Assembly: GCA_038501195.1 (NCBI GenBank)
Contig: JBBPUQ010000003.1
Span: 434,001-498,000 of the forward strand
DNA length: 64,000 nucleotides
From: Nemania diffusa
Lineage: Eukaryota; Ascomycota; Sordariomycetes; Xylariales; Xylariaceae
Reading direction: 5' to 3'
A program made the position numbers and the translations under genes. This document shows positions 47,896 through 59,204 of the stretch, piece after piece (within the stretch, counting starts at the first letter, position 1; each line of letters begins with the position of its first letter). Under the pieces are notes generated by a model. That model was not told the DNA's origin. It made no database searches and was given only the letters and a program-made list of their open reading frames with translations.

Positions 47896-50411
47896 TTACA
47901 TCCTACCAAATAGTGAGCATATAACCATAGTTGACCAAATAGAAATGTCGAAATTCTTACCTCTCTACAGGTGTGAGTCCAAGCAAGCGCATGCCATTAT
48001 TAAGGACGATTCGTGCTGAATCGTACAAGGCCATACGGGACTTCATCAGCCCTGGCTCCGAGCCGACGATTCGCAGGTGGTCATAACTAGAACTCAAGAC
48101 GTGGGTCATCTTGAACAAGTAGGTTAAGACAGTTGTGGGCTCGCTAGTGACATTAGATAAATATTCTCGCTGATAAGAAGATTACGAAAACTCACAGCGT
48201 TCGAAGCGTGTTTTGGACAACGTCGGGCCATTGCGCCAAGACTCGCACAAGGTTAATAGCGTGGACCTCTGTAAGCAGAGATAGATCCGCCGAAGCAATT
48301 TCCTCTTCGCTGAGATTGGCCTTGCGGGTTATAGAACACAGACGAGCATGGGCATATTGCAGATAAGGACCCGTATCGCCTTCGAACGAAGTCATAACAG
48401 CCATGTCGAACTGATAGTTGTTGATCCTGTAGACGTTGTTAGCTTTAATGATGACTATTAGCTATAGCGAGGCGAGGCAACATAACGCACCTCTTGCCCG
48501 CCATATCTTGGCACATAACCGCACTGATACCGAGGATGTCGGCGACGGCCTCAGGATTTTCTACTTGCTGGTATTTATCCTGGTTCTTCTTCATAACCTC
48601 GTGCATATAATCGCCAACGTCCCGAAGAATATCATCCAAGAACTTAACAGTTCCCTTCCGAGTACTCATTCCCAAAACCAAGCCGAAGTTGATATGTTGT
48701 ACTTTAGCAGCGATTTCTTTATGACCCATTAGCTCAACAATCTTGAAGAACTGCTTGACGTGCAAGTCCTGCTGGGAAGCGATGACGTATATCATATGGT
48801 TGAAGTGGTACTTCTCCTCGCGCTTTAGTAGTTCGCTAATATCCCGAGTGAGGTAGAGGGCGGTGCCGTCTTTCCTTCGAACAATAGGTTTCTCAAGTGC
48901 CTTACCAACCTTCCCTGGCACATGTTTGCTGAAGTTGACAATGAGTGCACCATTCGACTCTTCAGCGATACCTGCCTCCAACATACTCTTGGCTGCCTCG
49001 TTCATGGCGTCTTCTGATACTTGACTCTCGCCTGAATATTCGTCAAATTGAATATTCAGTCGGTTGTAGGTCTCTTTGTATCGATTGATGCTAAGAACCC
49101 GGAACCGCTCCCATAGAGCAAGGGCTTTCTTATCACCATCCACCATCAGTTTGAAGTAACGGCGAGCTTGCTCGTCAGTGCCATTTTCGGTGATATTTTG
49201 CGCCTCGGCCGTCTTGCCATCTTTCTGCAATCTCTCAGCTTCCTCTTTCTCTTCGGCTATCTCCTTGTTTACCCGGACATAGATCTCGAAGAGGTGATTG
49301 ATAGGGTCCTGAGCTAGAGCCTCCTCACTACCGTACCTCTCAAAACCGACAGCCAAGATACCATATTGTTTTCCCCAGTCGCCGAGATAATTGATACGAA
49401 CGACATCCCACCCTGCGGCAGCGTAAAGATTGCTCAGGAATCCTCCGATAATAGTACTACGCAAGTGCCCTGCGTGGAACGGTTTAGCTATCTATGTGTC
49501 GGGTTAGTAATCACTTCGTGCGATATGACACTCAGCACAATACTGAAGGAATATTCCAGGGTTCCTCACATTAGGGCTCGAAAATTCAATCACCATACGC
49601 TTCTTGCCCTTAGAAGGGTCACTCGTGTCCTTGAGACCATTCGCCTTGTTTGCGCCGAACTCGCGTCCCAGTTTGAGGGCGGTTGGTATGAGGGCTTGTG
49701 CCAAAGGGCCTGGCTTGAAGAAAAATGGGATAAACGGGCCGTTGAGAATAGGTTTTTCGACAAGGGGGGACTCGGGCCACTGCAGAAGTCTCTGTTAGCA
49801 GAAGAATAAGAGGGATACATTTAACGGTCAGTTCATGCCTTGTCTAGCCATTGCTGCCCGAGCTCGTTGGGCTTGCCCTTTACCCGAAGGGCGGGGATGG
49901 CGATAACCATGTCGCCCTTGTCTAAAGACAGAGTCCACTGCAGCGCATTGTAGATTATGGCGTTGTCAACACTGGTGATCTCGTGGAGGATGCTTGTTAT
50001 ATGTGCGCGGTAGATATCGAGAGGGTTGACTTCGGGATAGCAGTTGGGATATTTGTCGAGGGAACCTAGCTTCTCTAGCTGGGCAGAGAGCTGGCTGACC
50101 GGGTCGGTAGCGGCCATGGTGACGGCGCGCGTTTGGGAATGCGGGGGCGTTCGCAGAGGCGGGCCGTGGCTAATGAAAGTTGAGAGCAGTCGAACGGAGG
50201 AAGGAGACAGATAGCTAGGTCTGTAGGAAGCGTAGTGATGGTGGTAGTGATAGTGTTGGTATTGGTATTGGTATTGGAGGTGGTGATGGAGGTGGTGATT
50301 TTCTTGGTGGGGTAACGACCCAGATGAATAAAAGTTACGTCGCAAGGGCCGGGCAATGCGCAAGTGTCGGATAGACAGAGAAGCGAATGAGCGGACTGGC
50401 AGTGCTGTCAT
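47896..50411 (-). CDS. Arginyl-tRNA synthetase, probably both mitochondrial and cytosolic
   Basis: Six exons on the minus strand (50411-49839, 49779-49570, 49491-48491, 48426-48196, 48143-47961, 47902-47896) give 734 residues, or 636 from the internal ATG at 50117. The class I signature appears as 'IAKPFHAGHLRSTIIG' (HIGH-type HAGH), spliced together from exons 2 and 3. 'MYVIASQQDLHVKQFF'-like and 'LGMSTRKGTVKFLDDIL' (the KMSKS-equivalent loop MSTRKG) follow. The anticodon-binding helical domain 'EGDTGPYLQYAHARL' and the C-terminal 'LLGLTPVERM' complete the enzyme. It charges tRNA-Arg with arginine using ATP. The first 98 residues are rich in Arg, Ser, His and Tyr and lack acids, like a mitochondrial presequence. 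Intron 1 has a GC donor; the last exon is only 7 nt. The assignment is secure; the exact start of each isoform is inferred. Confidence 0.94.
50236..50302. repeat. Simple repeat coding His/Tyr/Gln in the ArgRS presequence
   Basis: Tandem TATTGG and GGTGGTGAT-like units on the plus strand encode HHLHHHLQYQYQYQHYHYHH on the coding strand. The tract lies between the two candidate start codons, where length change would not disturb the enzyme. Confidence 0.65.
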
Positions 50412-51868
50412 GGATTCGGCCACTCAGAAACCGCGAATCCTGGTTCTAGTTCTAGCGTGGACGTAGTTGCTGTCCAAAGCTTTGAAGTTGTGGTGCTGTT
50501 AGGCCAGGCGTCAGGTGTGAGGAGCCTAGGTAGCTGTAGATAATTTTCATATATTTTTAGTGAGTCAACAAGCACCCGATGCCGTCACTGCAAAGATGTG
50601 ACTCCCGTCCCATCGAGAAAGTTAGATCACGCCAAGCACCCGCCCTGAGTTTTAGGAAACGATGTTTTACTCCCGTAGAGTAAACTAAACCTAGTTTGGC
50701 AAGCTTCCCCACTTGGTCACAGCAACTAAACCTCATATACATCTTGTCCGGTAGAAAAATAACAGTTGGACCCTGTAGTGCAGTCAGGTCAGGTCTTGCA
50801 AGTATGCCAAAAGTGAAGTACTGTACAACTAAGCTATATCAAAAATAGCCACATGTAGTAGAGCAGTAGGGGTTTTGCGGTATTCATGCTTACAACGTTG
50901 AAATTTAAAGGTTAGGGAATTACAATCTGACTGTATATTTAGCCGCCCACATCCTTTGAACGCTTCATCCTCCACAATAATTTAGCTATGATTGGGAGAA
51001 ACCCTCTACTTTGGGCTTAGCTCCCTCTCAGATCAGTGCTTAAAACATTGTGTCCTAAAATCTGAGGCGCCAAGCACCCTGGAGGGGATCGGGTTTTCAG
51101 TGGAGCCTGCAAGAAATTCAACCCCGCTATGGGGCTTCAGGGCTGCATCCAGCAGTCCCTGGTTGATACCATACTGTTAGGTAGCTCTTATTAACCCACT
51201 CTATGAAGATATAATAATATGTATAAACTCCATACGTCGATTGTTTAGTTTCGCATGTAAATATATTAACATTTCTAATCGTTATTCTCTCCTATACTTA
51301 GCTAAGAGAATTTGAGACTCAAATTCTCCGTTAGAGGGTGTTAGATGGGTGCGAAGCGCCCATGTAATAACAAGTCGCGCAGAAAAAAAGTAATAAAAGG
51401 TCTTACTCTGATCCCCTTTACCCCGATCGAGCAAACTCGCCAGTCCACAGTCTCTTACTCTCCATGAAAGTAGCAGTCTCTGTTTCTTTTTTGCATATAA
51501 TTGAACTAATAAACAATAACGTCTTGTCTTTTGCCCCTTACTAATTATACGTTGTCTTCAACATTATTGTCAGTCGATTAGCGGGAGTCATATGCGACAT
51601 GTTACTATCTTGTTTCTATCTCGTTTAGCTTCGTTCGTTCAGATAAATAGACTTCTATAATGAGGCCTAATCCATGCCTTTTGAGAGTCAAACTCCATGC
51701 TTCCCTCAAACTCCATCATCACAGTCGAATTCAAAATAGCCAGCTGTAGTGTACCCTTCCTCGCTTATGCTATGCTAAACCAAATGGAAATAGAAGAACT
51801 GCAATAATGCAGCATAAAAAGAGTTTATATATATGTACGTTTCATCTAAGTCTCACAACTAAGCGTGC
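50412..51868. other. Intergenic interval, 1.5 kb
   Basis: No gene or repeat recognised. It holds the promoter of the arginyl-tRNA synthetase on the left and the 3' flank of the reductase on the right. Confidence 0.45.
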
Positions 51869-53790
51869 CTAGAAGGAGTACTCTTCGACATATAAATGAA
51901 TCCCTTGAGCCCCTGTGCCTTTGTGAACTCCTCGCTCGTCGCTCAGTTTCGCCACGCTTGTTCTCGCCTGGGCGACCAGGGACTGCCCACCACACACCAC
52001 TACGCCTGTCTCGCCTCCCGTCTCTTCGACAGCCCCTCTGATGAAACCTGCAACATCGGGTCTAGATGCCGAGTGGAATATGTGAGAGTCGACGCTGGTC
52101 TGGGACAGCCGCTTCCGCGGTGAGGACCTGCCTGTGGAAATCGCTTCAGCCCTCGCTGTGGTATCTCCTCCTCGAACCGTTTCCCCCTTCTCCATATAGG
52201 TGCCTGAAGCTGTAGGTATTGATCTGAGGGTTTCGAGCTGCCCATTTCCAGTTACGGCAATATGCACCGTCAGATCGATGCCTATCGATTCCGCCTTGGC
52301 AATAGCTTCATGGAGACGTTCAAGGTAGAATCCTACTTCTTCCCCTTGTTTTGATGCTAGCACGAAATCTACGCGCTTCGTGCAGTAAGTGGCTTTAGAC
52401 TCGAGGAGACTCTCGAGGATCGGTAAAGTGAATGAGGCACCTGTTGATGCCGAAATGAGAATTAAGGTTTCGAAAATGTCCCATCGAGGAGGCCGACCGT
52501 AGGGCCCAAGTACGAAGGCCCTCACCATCTCTTTTTTGCTAGAGGCTTCGGCCTTCTGCGCAAACTGATTAAGTCTTTTTGAAAATCCATTATGGGATCG
52601 AACTACCAGTTGGATACTGTTGCAGATACAAGTACCTGGTAGAGGATGCGATGTAGCAATCGTGTACGGGTGCGTTTCAAACATCCCGATTCGAGGAATC
52701 CATAAATAAAGATGCTGTCCTGCAGACCACTCAAAGTGCACGTCGGTGATGGTCAGTATTGTCATCGAGTCTCCGATTGCTGTGAGTTGTGTCTGGTGGC
52801 CAAATCGCTGGCCGCCCTTGCAACAAGTCTTCTTCGGCTGCAGTTTCACATTCTGCCAAATTAGAATGACAAGGCGGCAGACCCGATCAAAAGAGATTGC
52901 AGCGATAGCGAACCAAATGTTATACTGGGCGGAAGTAGGGACATGAATATAAACCACATATAAGAATATAACGGCTGCCAGGATATGCTGGATCACAAAG
53001 AACTCGTAGGCCATAGACCGGAATGGCTTGAAAGAGGTGATGGTCATCCATAGTAGGATACCCCATGCCCCGAGACCGTAAGGTACCATAGTAGACAGTG
53101 TGTTCAACTCGGCTTCCACAATGTCATAATACACCCACTCAGCCCAGAAGTGGAATCCATGGACAGTGGCGGTAACGAACATGGTCCGAGCAACCCATCG
53201 GTGTAGCCAATTTAGCCGCTCATGGCTTGTGCCGATAATGAGCCCGATCATGTTGGTCTTGGACGCAAGCAGATAGAGTAGCGGGACTTGAGTTACAGTG
53301 ACCCAGGCATTCCGGTAGCCAATTCGTTCCCAGAAATTCACGTCTTTAATCACGGCACCATTGACCATCATGTATATGATGATAGCCCAGTACACGAGCA
53401 TCACGAGGACACGGCCCAGAGGAGGCGGGGTCATCCAAGATAGATAGCGGATGGGAATATAGAGTTGGGGATAGCTCATCTCCCGCCCTACCGCTGTGAA
53501 AGTTGCCCATATTTGCATAAATCGGTTCGATGGTTTCGTAGGATACTGGACCGAAACGATTCTAGATCTGCGAAGTCTAGGAGTTCAAGGTTAATATTGT
53601 GAAACCTCGAAGCCAATTTGCCATTGCCGACATCGACTTACCTAATGCTATTCTGGGCAGAGTTTATACCGCGGACCACTGCTAATAATATTACGGCAAC
53701 GGCAACAAAATACCAATAGCCTCGCGCTAAGGCCATATTCACCGAGGTGAATACGGGGTTGGTGGCGCCATGCTCGTGTCTGGGCTCCAT
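51869..53790 (-). CDS. Ferric/cupric reductase, FRE type transmembrane flavocytochrome
   Basis: Two exons, 53790-53642 and 53567-51869, encode 615 residues. A short lumenal/extracellular N-terminus and helix 'YWYFVAVAVILLAVV' lead to a ferric-reductase domain. Two pairs of heme-holding histidines show the family spacing H-x13-H: LHRWVARTMFVTATVH and QHILAAVIFLYVVYIH. The FAD motif is 'HPYTIAT'. NADPH-binding elements are 'GPYGRPP', 'LILISASTGASFTLPILESLL' and the C-terminal 'VVCGGQSLVAQARTSVAKL'. It passes electrons from cytosolic NADPH across the plasma membrane to reduce Fe(III) or Cu(II) for uptake. Start at 53790 is the first ATG that reads into the membrane helix. It diverges from the copper-protein gene at 55866. 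Iron versus copper preference cannot be told from sequence. Confidence 0.93.
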
Positions 53791-55865
53791 CTTGTGCGAA
53801 TTGCCGCGCTCGGCGATTTTCTATATCCACAGAGCAAGCCTGAATAAGTAGACTAGAACTCGAGGAAATAACAATAGCAGAGACGGAAAGTTGTTCAGCA
53901 AGATTCTGCTAACATCGGGACGCTGGGTAGCTATCTCATATGGGAAAAGCGTTTACCCCCAAAGATTCCAAAATCTTAGCTTATCACCGCGCGCAATAAA
54001 GCTGCAGAATGCGACGATTCTTTGAGTGAAAAGAAAGATCGTTCTCGAGAGGAGCGCAAGCGCAAATGGTCGCGTTATGGGCCTCCTTGGAGATGGCAAA
54101 TCGGAGAATGGTTCAGGGAGAAAGACGGTGTAGACGCTGTGCGAGAAGAGTTGTTACGCTGGTGCTGATATTCAGTGATCACGTCGAGAAAGTGTAGATA
54201 TGTAGAGCCATGTAATAGGACTTCCTATCTACACATCAGAAGATGGGATATCATAAGTGGATGACTTAGCAAAGTATCCAGTAAACGCGCAAGGTTAGTA
54301 ATAGAGAGTAGGCAAGAAAAGGTAAATGCGAAGAAGTAACCTCTTTCAAGGATAGTCTAAGTATCTAATGATTAGACAGATACCTACCTCCCTCGCCGTG
54401 ATAATGGAAACTTGCTCATCACCCACTCACCCTCACACGTGGAAGTGTCTAATAAAGTGGGACTCACTAGAACCACAGCTGCTAATACTTACACACATAA
54501 TAACCCATTCTCTCACGAATATGTCATCGTAATGGAGACTCGGCAAAAAAACGGAAACACCTGCGGCACATAGTGAATATTCTCCATAAGATGTATCTCA
54601 TATTACTCTTATTCGCCGACCTAGCTAATCCATGCACGTGAAACAGAGTACGTGGTATGGTTGAACGACCCCAGACTCCAACGCCATAGTAAGTTGAACG
54701 ACATACGGAAGAAAATATGGTCACACGGAATATCAGGACTTCGTGTAGATGTAACGTATTCCGGCAATCGGCAAGTGCCAGCACTTCAGAGAAAATAACG
54801 TGTATTACCGGTACCATGGTAAGTAGTGTCAGGTGAATCCCAGTCTCATCTAAAAGTCATAGCTGATGAGCAAGAATCAGATGAGGATAGGTGGGGAGCC
54901 GAGGGGGCAAGAGGGGACGGAGGGGTTCTTGCAGAGAGCCGCCAGACAGGGATTCGGGCGATTGCCGAGGCGCTAACCGGGGCTAGTGTCTACCACAATT
55001 TGCTCAAATCGCCTCAGAAACATGCCTAACTTGGCCTGAGATCGGGCCAGTAGCCAGTCATATTACAGCCCTAGTTCACTAGCTGCGAACCCATTAGATC
55101 GGAACTGCGTCCCAGCCATGGGGTTTCAGCCGTTTATAGTCTAGACCAGGTACCCCACCACTACGAGGAGCTTGTTTTATCACACGAATATAGAATACTA
55201 CCAACATGGTCCAGACAAGATGGAGTGGACAAGCTTCTTTGAAGTCACAATTCGGTACCGAGTAGGGGGTTACTAGAAACATACCTTGTATATGCACCAG
55301 TTCTCTAACTAAGGTTTCAGCTTGGGATTCCGAGAATACCTACATAGGATGTTAAGTAACTTTAGTGAGCAAGTATCCAATCTACATACAGCTAAGGGAG
55401 GTTAGCTACCTACATACCTAATTTTGCTTCGGCTTTGATGCACAAGAGGTTAGGTTATCCCTTGCTATATCACGCAACTAGCGGTGGACATATCTTGCTC
55501 ATGTCGGTCTCAAGTACCTAAGTTACTCGGTCGGGAGAGAGACACAAACAGATCGGTTTCTGCTCTTGAGTGGAGGAGGGGCTCTTGAGCATATTAGGGG
55601 GTACATATATACATGCATCTACCAAGATGCTGCTATGAATAGAGAGCAGCGGGTCTTCTTGCTGTGTCTTTATTCTAAGTCGCGCCACCGTTGCCTACTA
55701 TAAGAGCTACCACGACAAATCTCGAGAACTACCTAATGTATTTAGATTAATACACCTATTTCTCATCGTCGCCTGCTTGCACCTACAGACAACCTCATCC
55801 ATACCTCCGCCTACAGTCTCTCTATTTCTCCAATCGTCCTCGGAAATATCTCCCAGAGTATCACA
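53791..55865. promoter_or_regulatory. Divergent promoter region with repeated TTGCTCA cores
   Basis: This 2.1-kb region separates the reductase (left, minus) from the BIM1-like gene (right, plus). The 8-mer YTTGCTCA or its complement occurs at 54411-54418, 54867-54874, 54999-55006, 55366-55373 and 55494-55501. The copy at 54999 reads TTTGCTCA, like the yeast Mac1 copper element TTTGC[TG]CA. No coding frame here is convincing. Confidence 0.45.
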
Positions 55866-56709
55866 ATGTTGCGATCCGTCATCACTGCGGCGCTTCTCCT
55901 CGTGGCGAGCGCCAATGCCCACTTTACCGTCCAGTACCCGACAACAGTAGGCACATTCGACGAGGACACTGAGGACAAGGACCCGTGCGGTGGCTATTCG
56001 CCCGACATCAACACCATTGATACGATTGATTTCCATGTCGGCGGTGACGCCATCGCCACTATGTCCACTCACCCACAGACCACATGGCTATACCGCATCA
56101 CAACCGAGGCCATTGCCAACAACAATTGGACCCAGGTCTACGATATAATTTTGCAGAGCGGTCCCGGCAACTACTGCACCAAATCTCTCACTCTCCCATC
56201 TGAATATGTCGGAAAGAAGGCCATTCTTAGCATCGTAGGCTCTGGTGCTGATGGTGTACTATACCAGGTGAGTTAATAATTGAATATAAATACAAATAAG
56301 CACACTCTATCCTGCATCGCGCGGCAGCTACAACAGGTGCAATTAATAAATTCAGCAAAAAGGAAGTTCAGTTCTGCTAACTATTGACTCTTACCTCTAG
56401 TGCTCCGCTCTGAGCTTTGTCAACGGTACTGCTGATACACCATCAGCTTGCGTCAACGGCACCAATGTTGCCGCCTCCTTCACAACCGACGACTCGCTAA
56501 GCAGCATGGTTAGCAGCAGCATTGTGGGAGACAGCGGCAGCTCAAGCGACGGCTCGACGACCAGTGCCACGACTAGCGCCACGTCGAGCGCATCGCCGAG
56601 CTCAACCGACAATGCCGCGCCTTCTCTACACAGCTTTACGGCAGGAGGCTTCGGACCGCTCCTCATCACCGCCGCTATGATGACGGTCGGATTCGCATTC
56701 ATGATATAA
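55866..56709 (+). CDS. GPI-anchored copper-binding protein, BIM1/X325-like
   Basis: Two exons, 55866-56267 and 56401-56709, around a 133-nt intron encode 236 residues. The signal peptide MLRSVITAALLLVASANA is followed at once by histidine, so the mature chain begins with His1, as required for the copper 'histidine brace'. Four cysteines (in DPCGGY, NYCTKS, QCSALS, SACVNG) can form the two disulfides of the small beta-sandwich. 'HFTVQYPTTVGTFDEDTEDKDPCGG' style text matches the family start. A Ser/Thr linker and a hydrophobic tail (GFGPLLITAAMMTVGFAFMI) signal GPI anchoring. Cryptococcus Bim1 helps import copper with Ctr1, and the fold derives from LPMOs but lacks their oxidase activity. Extracellular copper capture is the likely role. 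It shares its promoter region with the reductase. Confidence 0.9.
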
Positions 56710-57528
56710 GTACAAACGATACTACGCTGATGAATCCATGGGACTGGAATAGATCGTATTGAAAGGGGCGACGGGGCATGTATAAGCGGGCGTTGAGTAC
56801 TGCATTGTTGTATACTTTCTTTGCAAATGCTAGATGTACATCTGTTATAGTGTATTCCCACGCGCGAGAATTCTATTCTCAAAATTGATACCCATACTTG
56901 CAATCATGGACCTGGCTCTTCTACTTACCAACATCAATTTCGCCAATTATTTGATTTCGATTAAAATCTGTAGAGATAAACCCGGAAAACGTAAACAACG
57001 TATGGTAAAGCACCGAGGGCGTGGATGCAGACGTCGTGGGGCTGAGATACTACCCAACATGACAAATCAGAGCCGCAGGAATAATGATATTAAAGCGGAA
57101 ACATTGCTATAGCCTCGGATTTAATAATATACTTATATAATATTACCATACACCAAGTATACGTATGGGCATACATATGATTTTGGGTCTCGCCCTAGCT
57201 AGAACTCCTATTTATTAGTATTAGTTATTGCTGTAAATCTTCATCGACGTATTTGTCTCACTCGACAAAACACTTTCAAGCGTATACTAACACAGTGCAC
57301 TAACCGAAACACTTCTAACTCAAAGATGCCAAACAATCTCAATGATTCAAGACCTACTGACAAAGAGCTTTCTCGCTTACAGGGGTATAAATAGCGGCGA
57401 AAGTATCTAGATTCTTTATCATGTTGGTCAAGCCGAGCGATCTCCCACACAACCTTGACATACTCATCTAGCCCCAAGCTGATCATCCGAATTCGCTTTG
57501 CAAACGTCTACTTTTACTCGCCTCCACC
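56710..57528. other. Intergenic interval
   Basis: No gene supported. It contains the 3' flank of the copper-protein gene. Short open frames here have no recognisable content. Confidence 0.4.
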
Positions 57529-57642
57529 ATGTTTGACTTTCTTAACCTGTCCCAGTTGTGCCTCATTATCCTATGGGGCATAATAATTATCCTTGTTTGT
57601 CGATACCGAGGGCTTGTTGGGCAGCCTTTGTACGCCTTATGA
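57529..57642 (+). CDS. Possible 37-residue single-helix membrane peptide
   Basis: The ATG at 57529 has a strong fungal context (CCTCCACCATG) and opens a 37-codon frame ending TGA 57640-57642. The peptide is one hydrophobic helix (LNLSQLCLIILWGIIIIL) followed by a short positively charged tail (CRYRGLVGQP). No homology is known to me. The context and membrane topology make a micropeptide possible, but such a frame can arise by chance. Confidence 0.3.
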   Translation: MFDFLNLSQLCLIILWGIIIILVCRYRGLVGQPLYAL

Positions 57643-58586
57643 GTTAACACGATAGGGTATGATATCAGCTCGTAAATTCTTAACTTTGCTACTTTGATGA
57701 AGTAGAGAGACTAGATAAATAAATCAATAAATTGTATAAAAAAACCGATATCCTTCATATTAATATTAGAATACGCCTAATCTCACGCATTCCATTAATT
57801 ACATGAGAGAGACAATTGTAAAAAAGGAGCCGTACTCTGTAGCTGTGGTGGGGTTGCCGGCTTACGTATAGGTACCTTCGCCCCATGTGTTGTTGGTATA
57901 CGTACCTGGTACTTGTTTACAGCGACAGTATCAGGCGTATTGTACACGTTTGAGTAGCAAGTAATAGCCACTAATCACAGTGACAATTTTATAAACGTGT
58001 AATTTATAGCTAGCTACAACGCAACTCTTTCATCATTGGAAAGAGCTCGCAGTTGTTAGATAGTCTCTCGGTAACCCTACAGCTCGGTTCGCGCAAAGCA
58101 TCTATTGATCAACCGCCGATGCGTTAATCAACCTAGCTTAGGCATTTTTGTTGCAAAGTAGGCTTTGTCTGCTGCCATGATGCTTGCAACCTTCTTCTCA
58201 TCATGCACCCCATTAGCAAACAACGCGTGTCTGCAAATACGGAGGTTGCGTCTTATATAGGATACCAGAATAGAAATTGCCTTTGGCTCTTTCTTCTTGA
58301 GACCTCTCGCGTTTCCCTTGTGACCTGCCTCTATCCCAATCATTCGCCCCCTCCCCGCTCGCTCTCTCTTTCTCACGAGTGGGCAAATCAAGAAGCAGTC
58401 TGGCGAGCTTTTGCAAAACCGTGCCACGCACTTAATCAATTCTAATCTAACAGTGTGTTAAACAAACCTAAGTCGCATCTTTATAGCGCAAAGTAGTCCG
58501 CTACCTACCCTATTGATGAGTTATGCCCATACGGTTGCGAAAACAAGACACCCTGAACGCCTAGTCGTTCACCAGACGCGAGGAGA
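57643..58586. other. Intergenic interval
   Basis: No gene recognised; moderately A+T rich. The right end is the promoter side of the SANT/Myb gene. Confidence 0.4.
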
Positions 58587-59204
58587 ATGAACGAGTCAAC
58601 TCCGAGCCAAGACGCCAACAAACAGCGTCCCCGTTCTGACAACGACAAGACTCAACTCAGCGACGCCCCTGATCTGTTAACTAACAGCCGTAATGGCAAG
58701 CATCAAACCAATCATGACGAAGAAGACGAAGCCTCCACACCAAGCACGCCCAAGCGCGCTCGCATCGCTCCGCTAGAAATCCCCCGCGGCATCAAACCTT
58801 CAGACTTCCACGACCTGCACATCCCCACAGACAGAGAGAAGAGGAAGCAAGGCACGCAAGTCGAGACCGAGCGGGACGGCGAGAAATGGAGCATAGAGGA
58901 CGACCACATGCTCGTCGAGGTCGTCCTCGCCAAGCTCGACCTGTCGGACTCGGACTGGGAGCAGTGCGCGCGCAGCCTGGGGCGGGACGAGGACTGCGCG
59001 GAGAGGAGGTGGAAGAGCCTGATGGAGAACCGCGCCGTGGGGCTGAAGTCGTCGAAGACCCGGCGAGGTAAGAATTGCAAGACCTGGTGAAGCTGATGTC
59101 CACGTATGGCCGGATGACCCGTTTCTCTCAATTGTCTTCGTCGCTTACTAGGCGCAACTTGGGTATCATGCTCTTGCGGGTTTAGGAAATGGGTTCGGCG
59201 TTGA
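58587..59204 (+). CDS. SANT/Myb-like DNA-binding domain protein
   Basis: Exon 1 (58587-59067) encodes a disordered, acidic and basic N-terminus of about 90 residues. A single Myb/SANT repeat with evenly spaced tryptophans follows: KWSIEDDHML, DSDWEQCARSL and ERRWKSLMEN. The three Trp and the helical pattern are as in fungal single-repeat Myb-like proteins. A GTAAGA donor at 59068 and TACTAG acceptor at 59150-59151 remove an 84-nt intron; exon 2 (59152-59204) adds a short Trp/Arg-rich end, total 177 residues. If the intron is kept, the protein ends at 59090 with 167 residues. The segment PKRARIAP looks like a nuclear localisation signal. It likely binds DNA or chromatin; targets unknown. G+C content is high in the domain. 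Confidence 0.78.

Noticed and set aside
54826..55029. Short gene in the reductase/copper-protein promoter region
   Set aside because: No recognisable protein content, no splice partners, and it lies within a divergent regulatory region.
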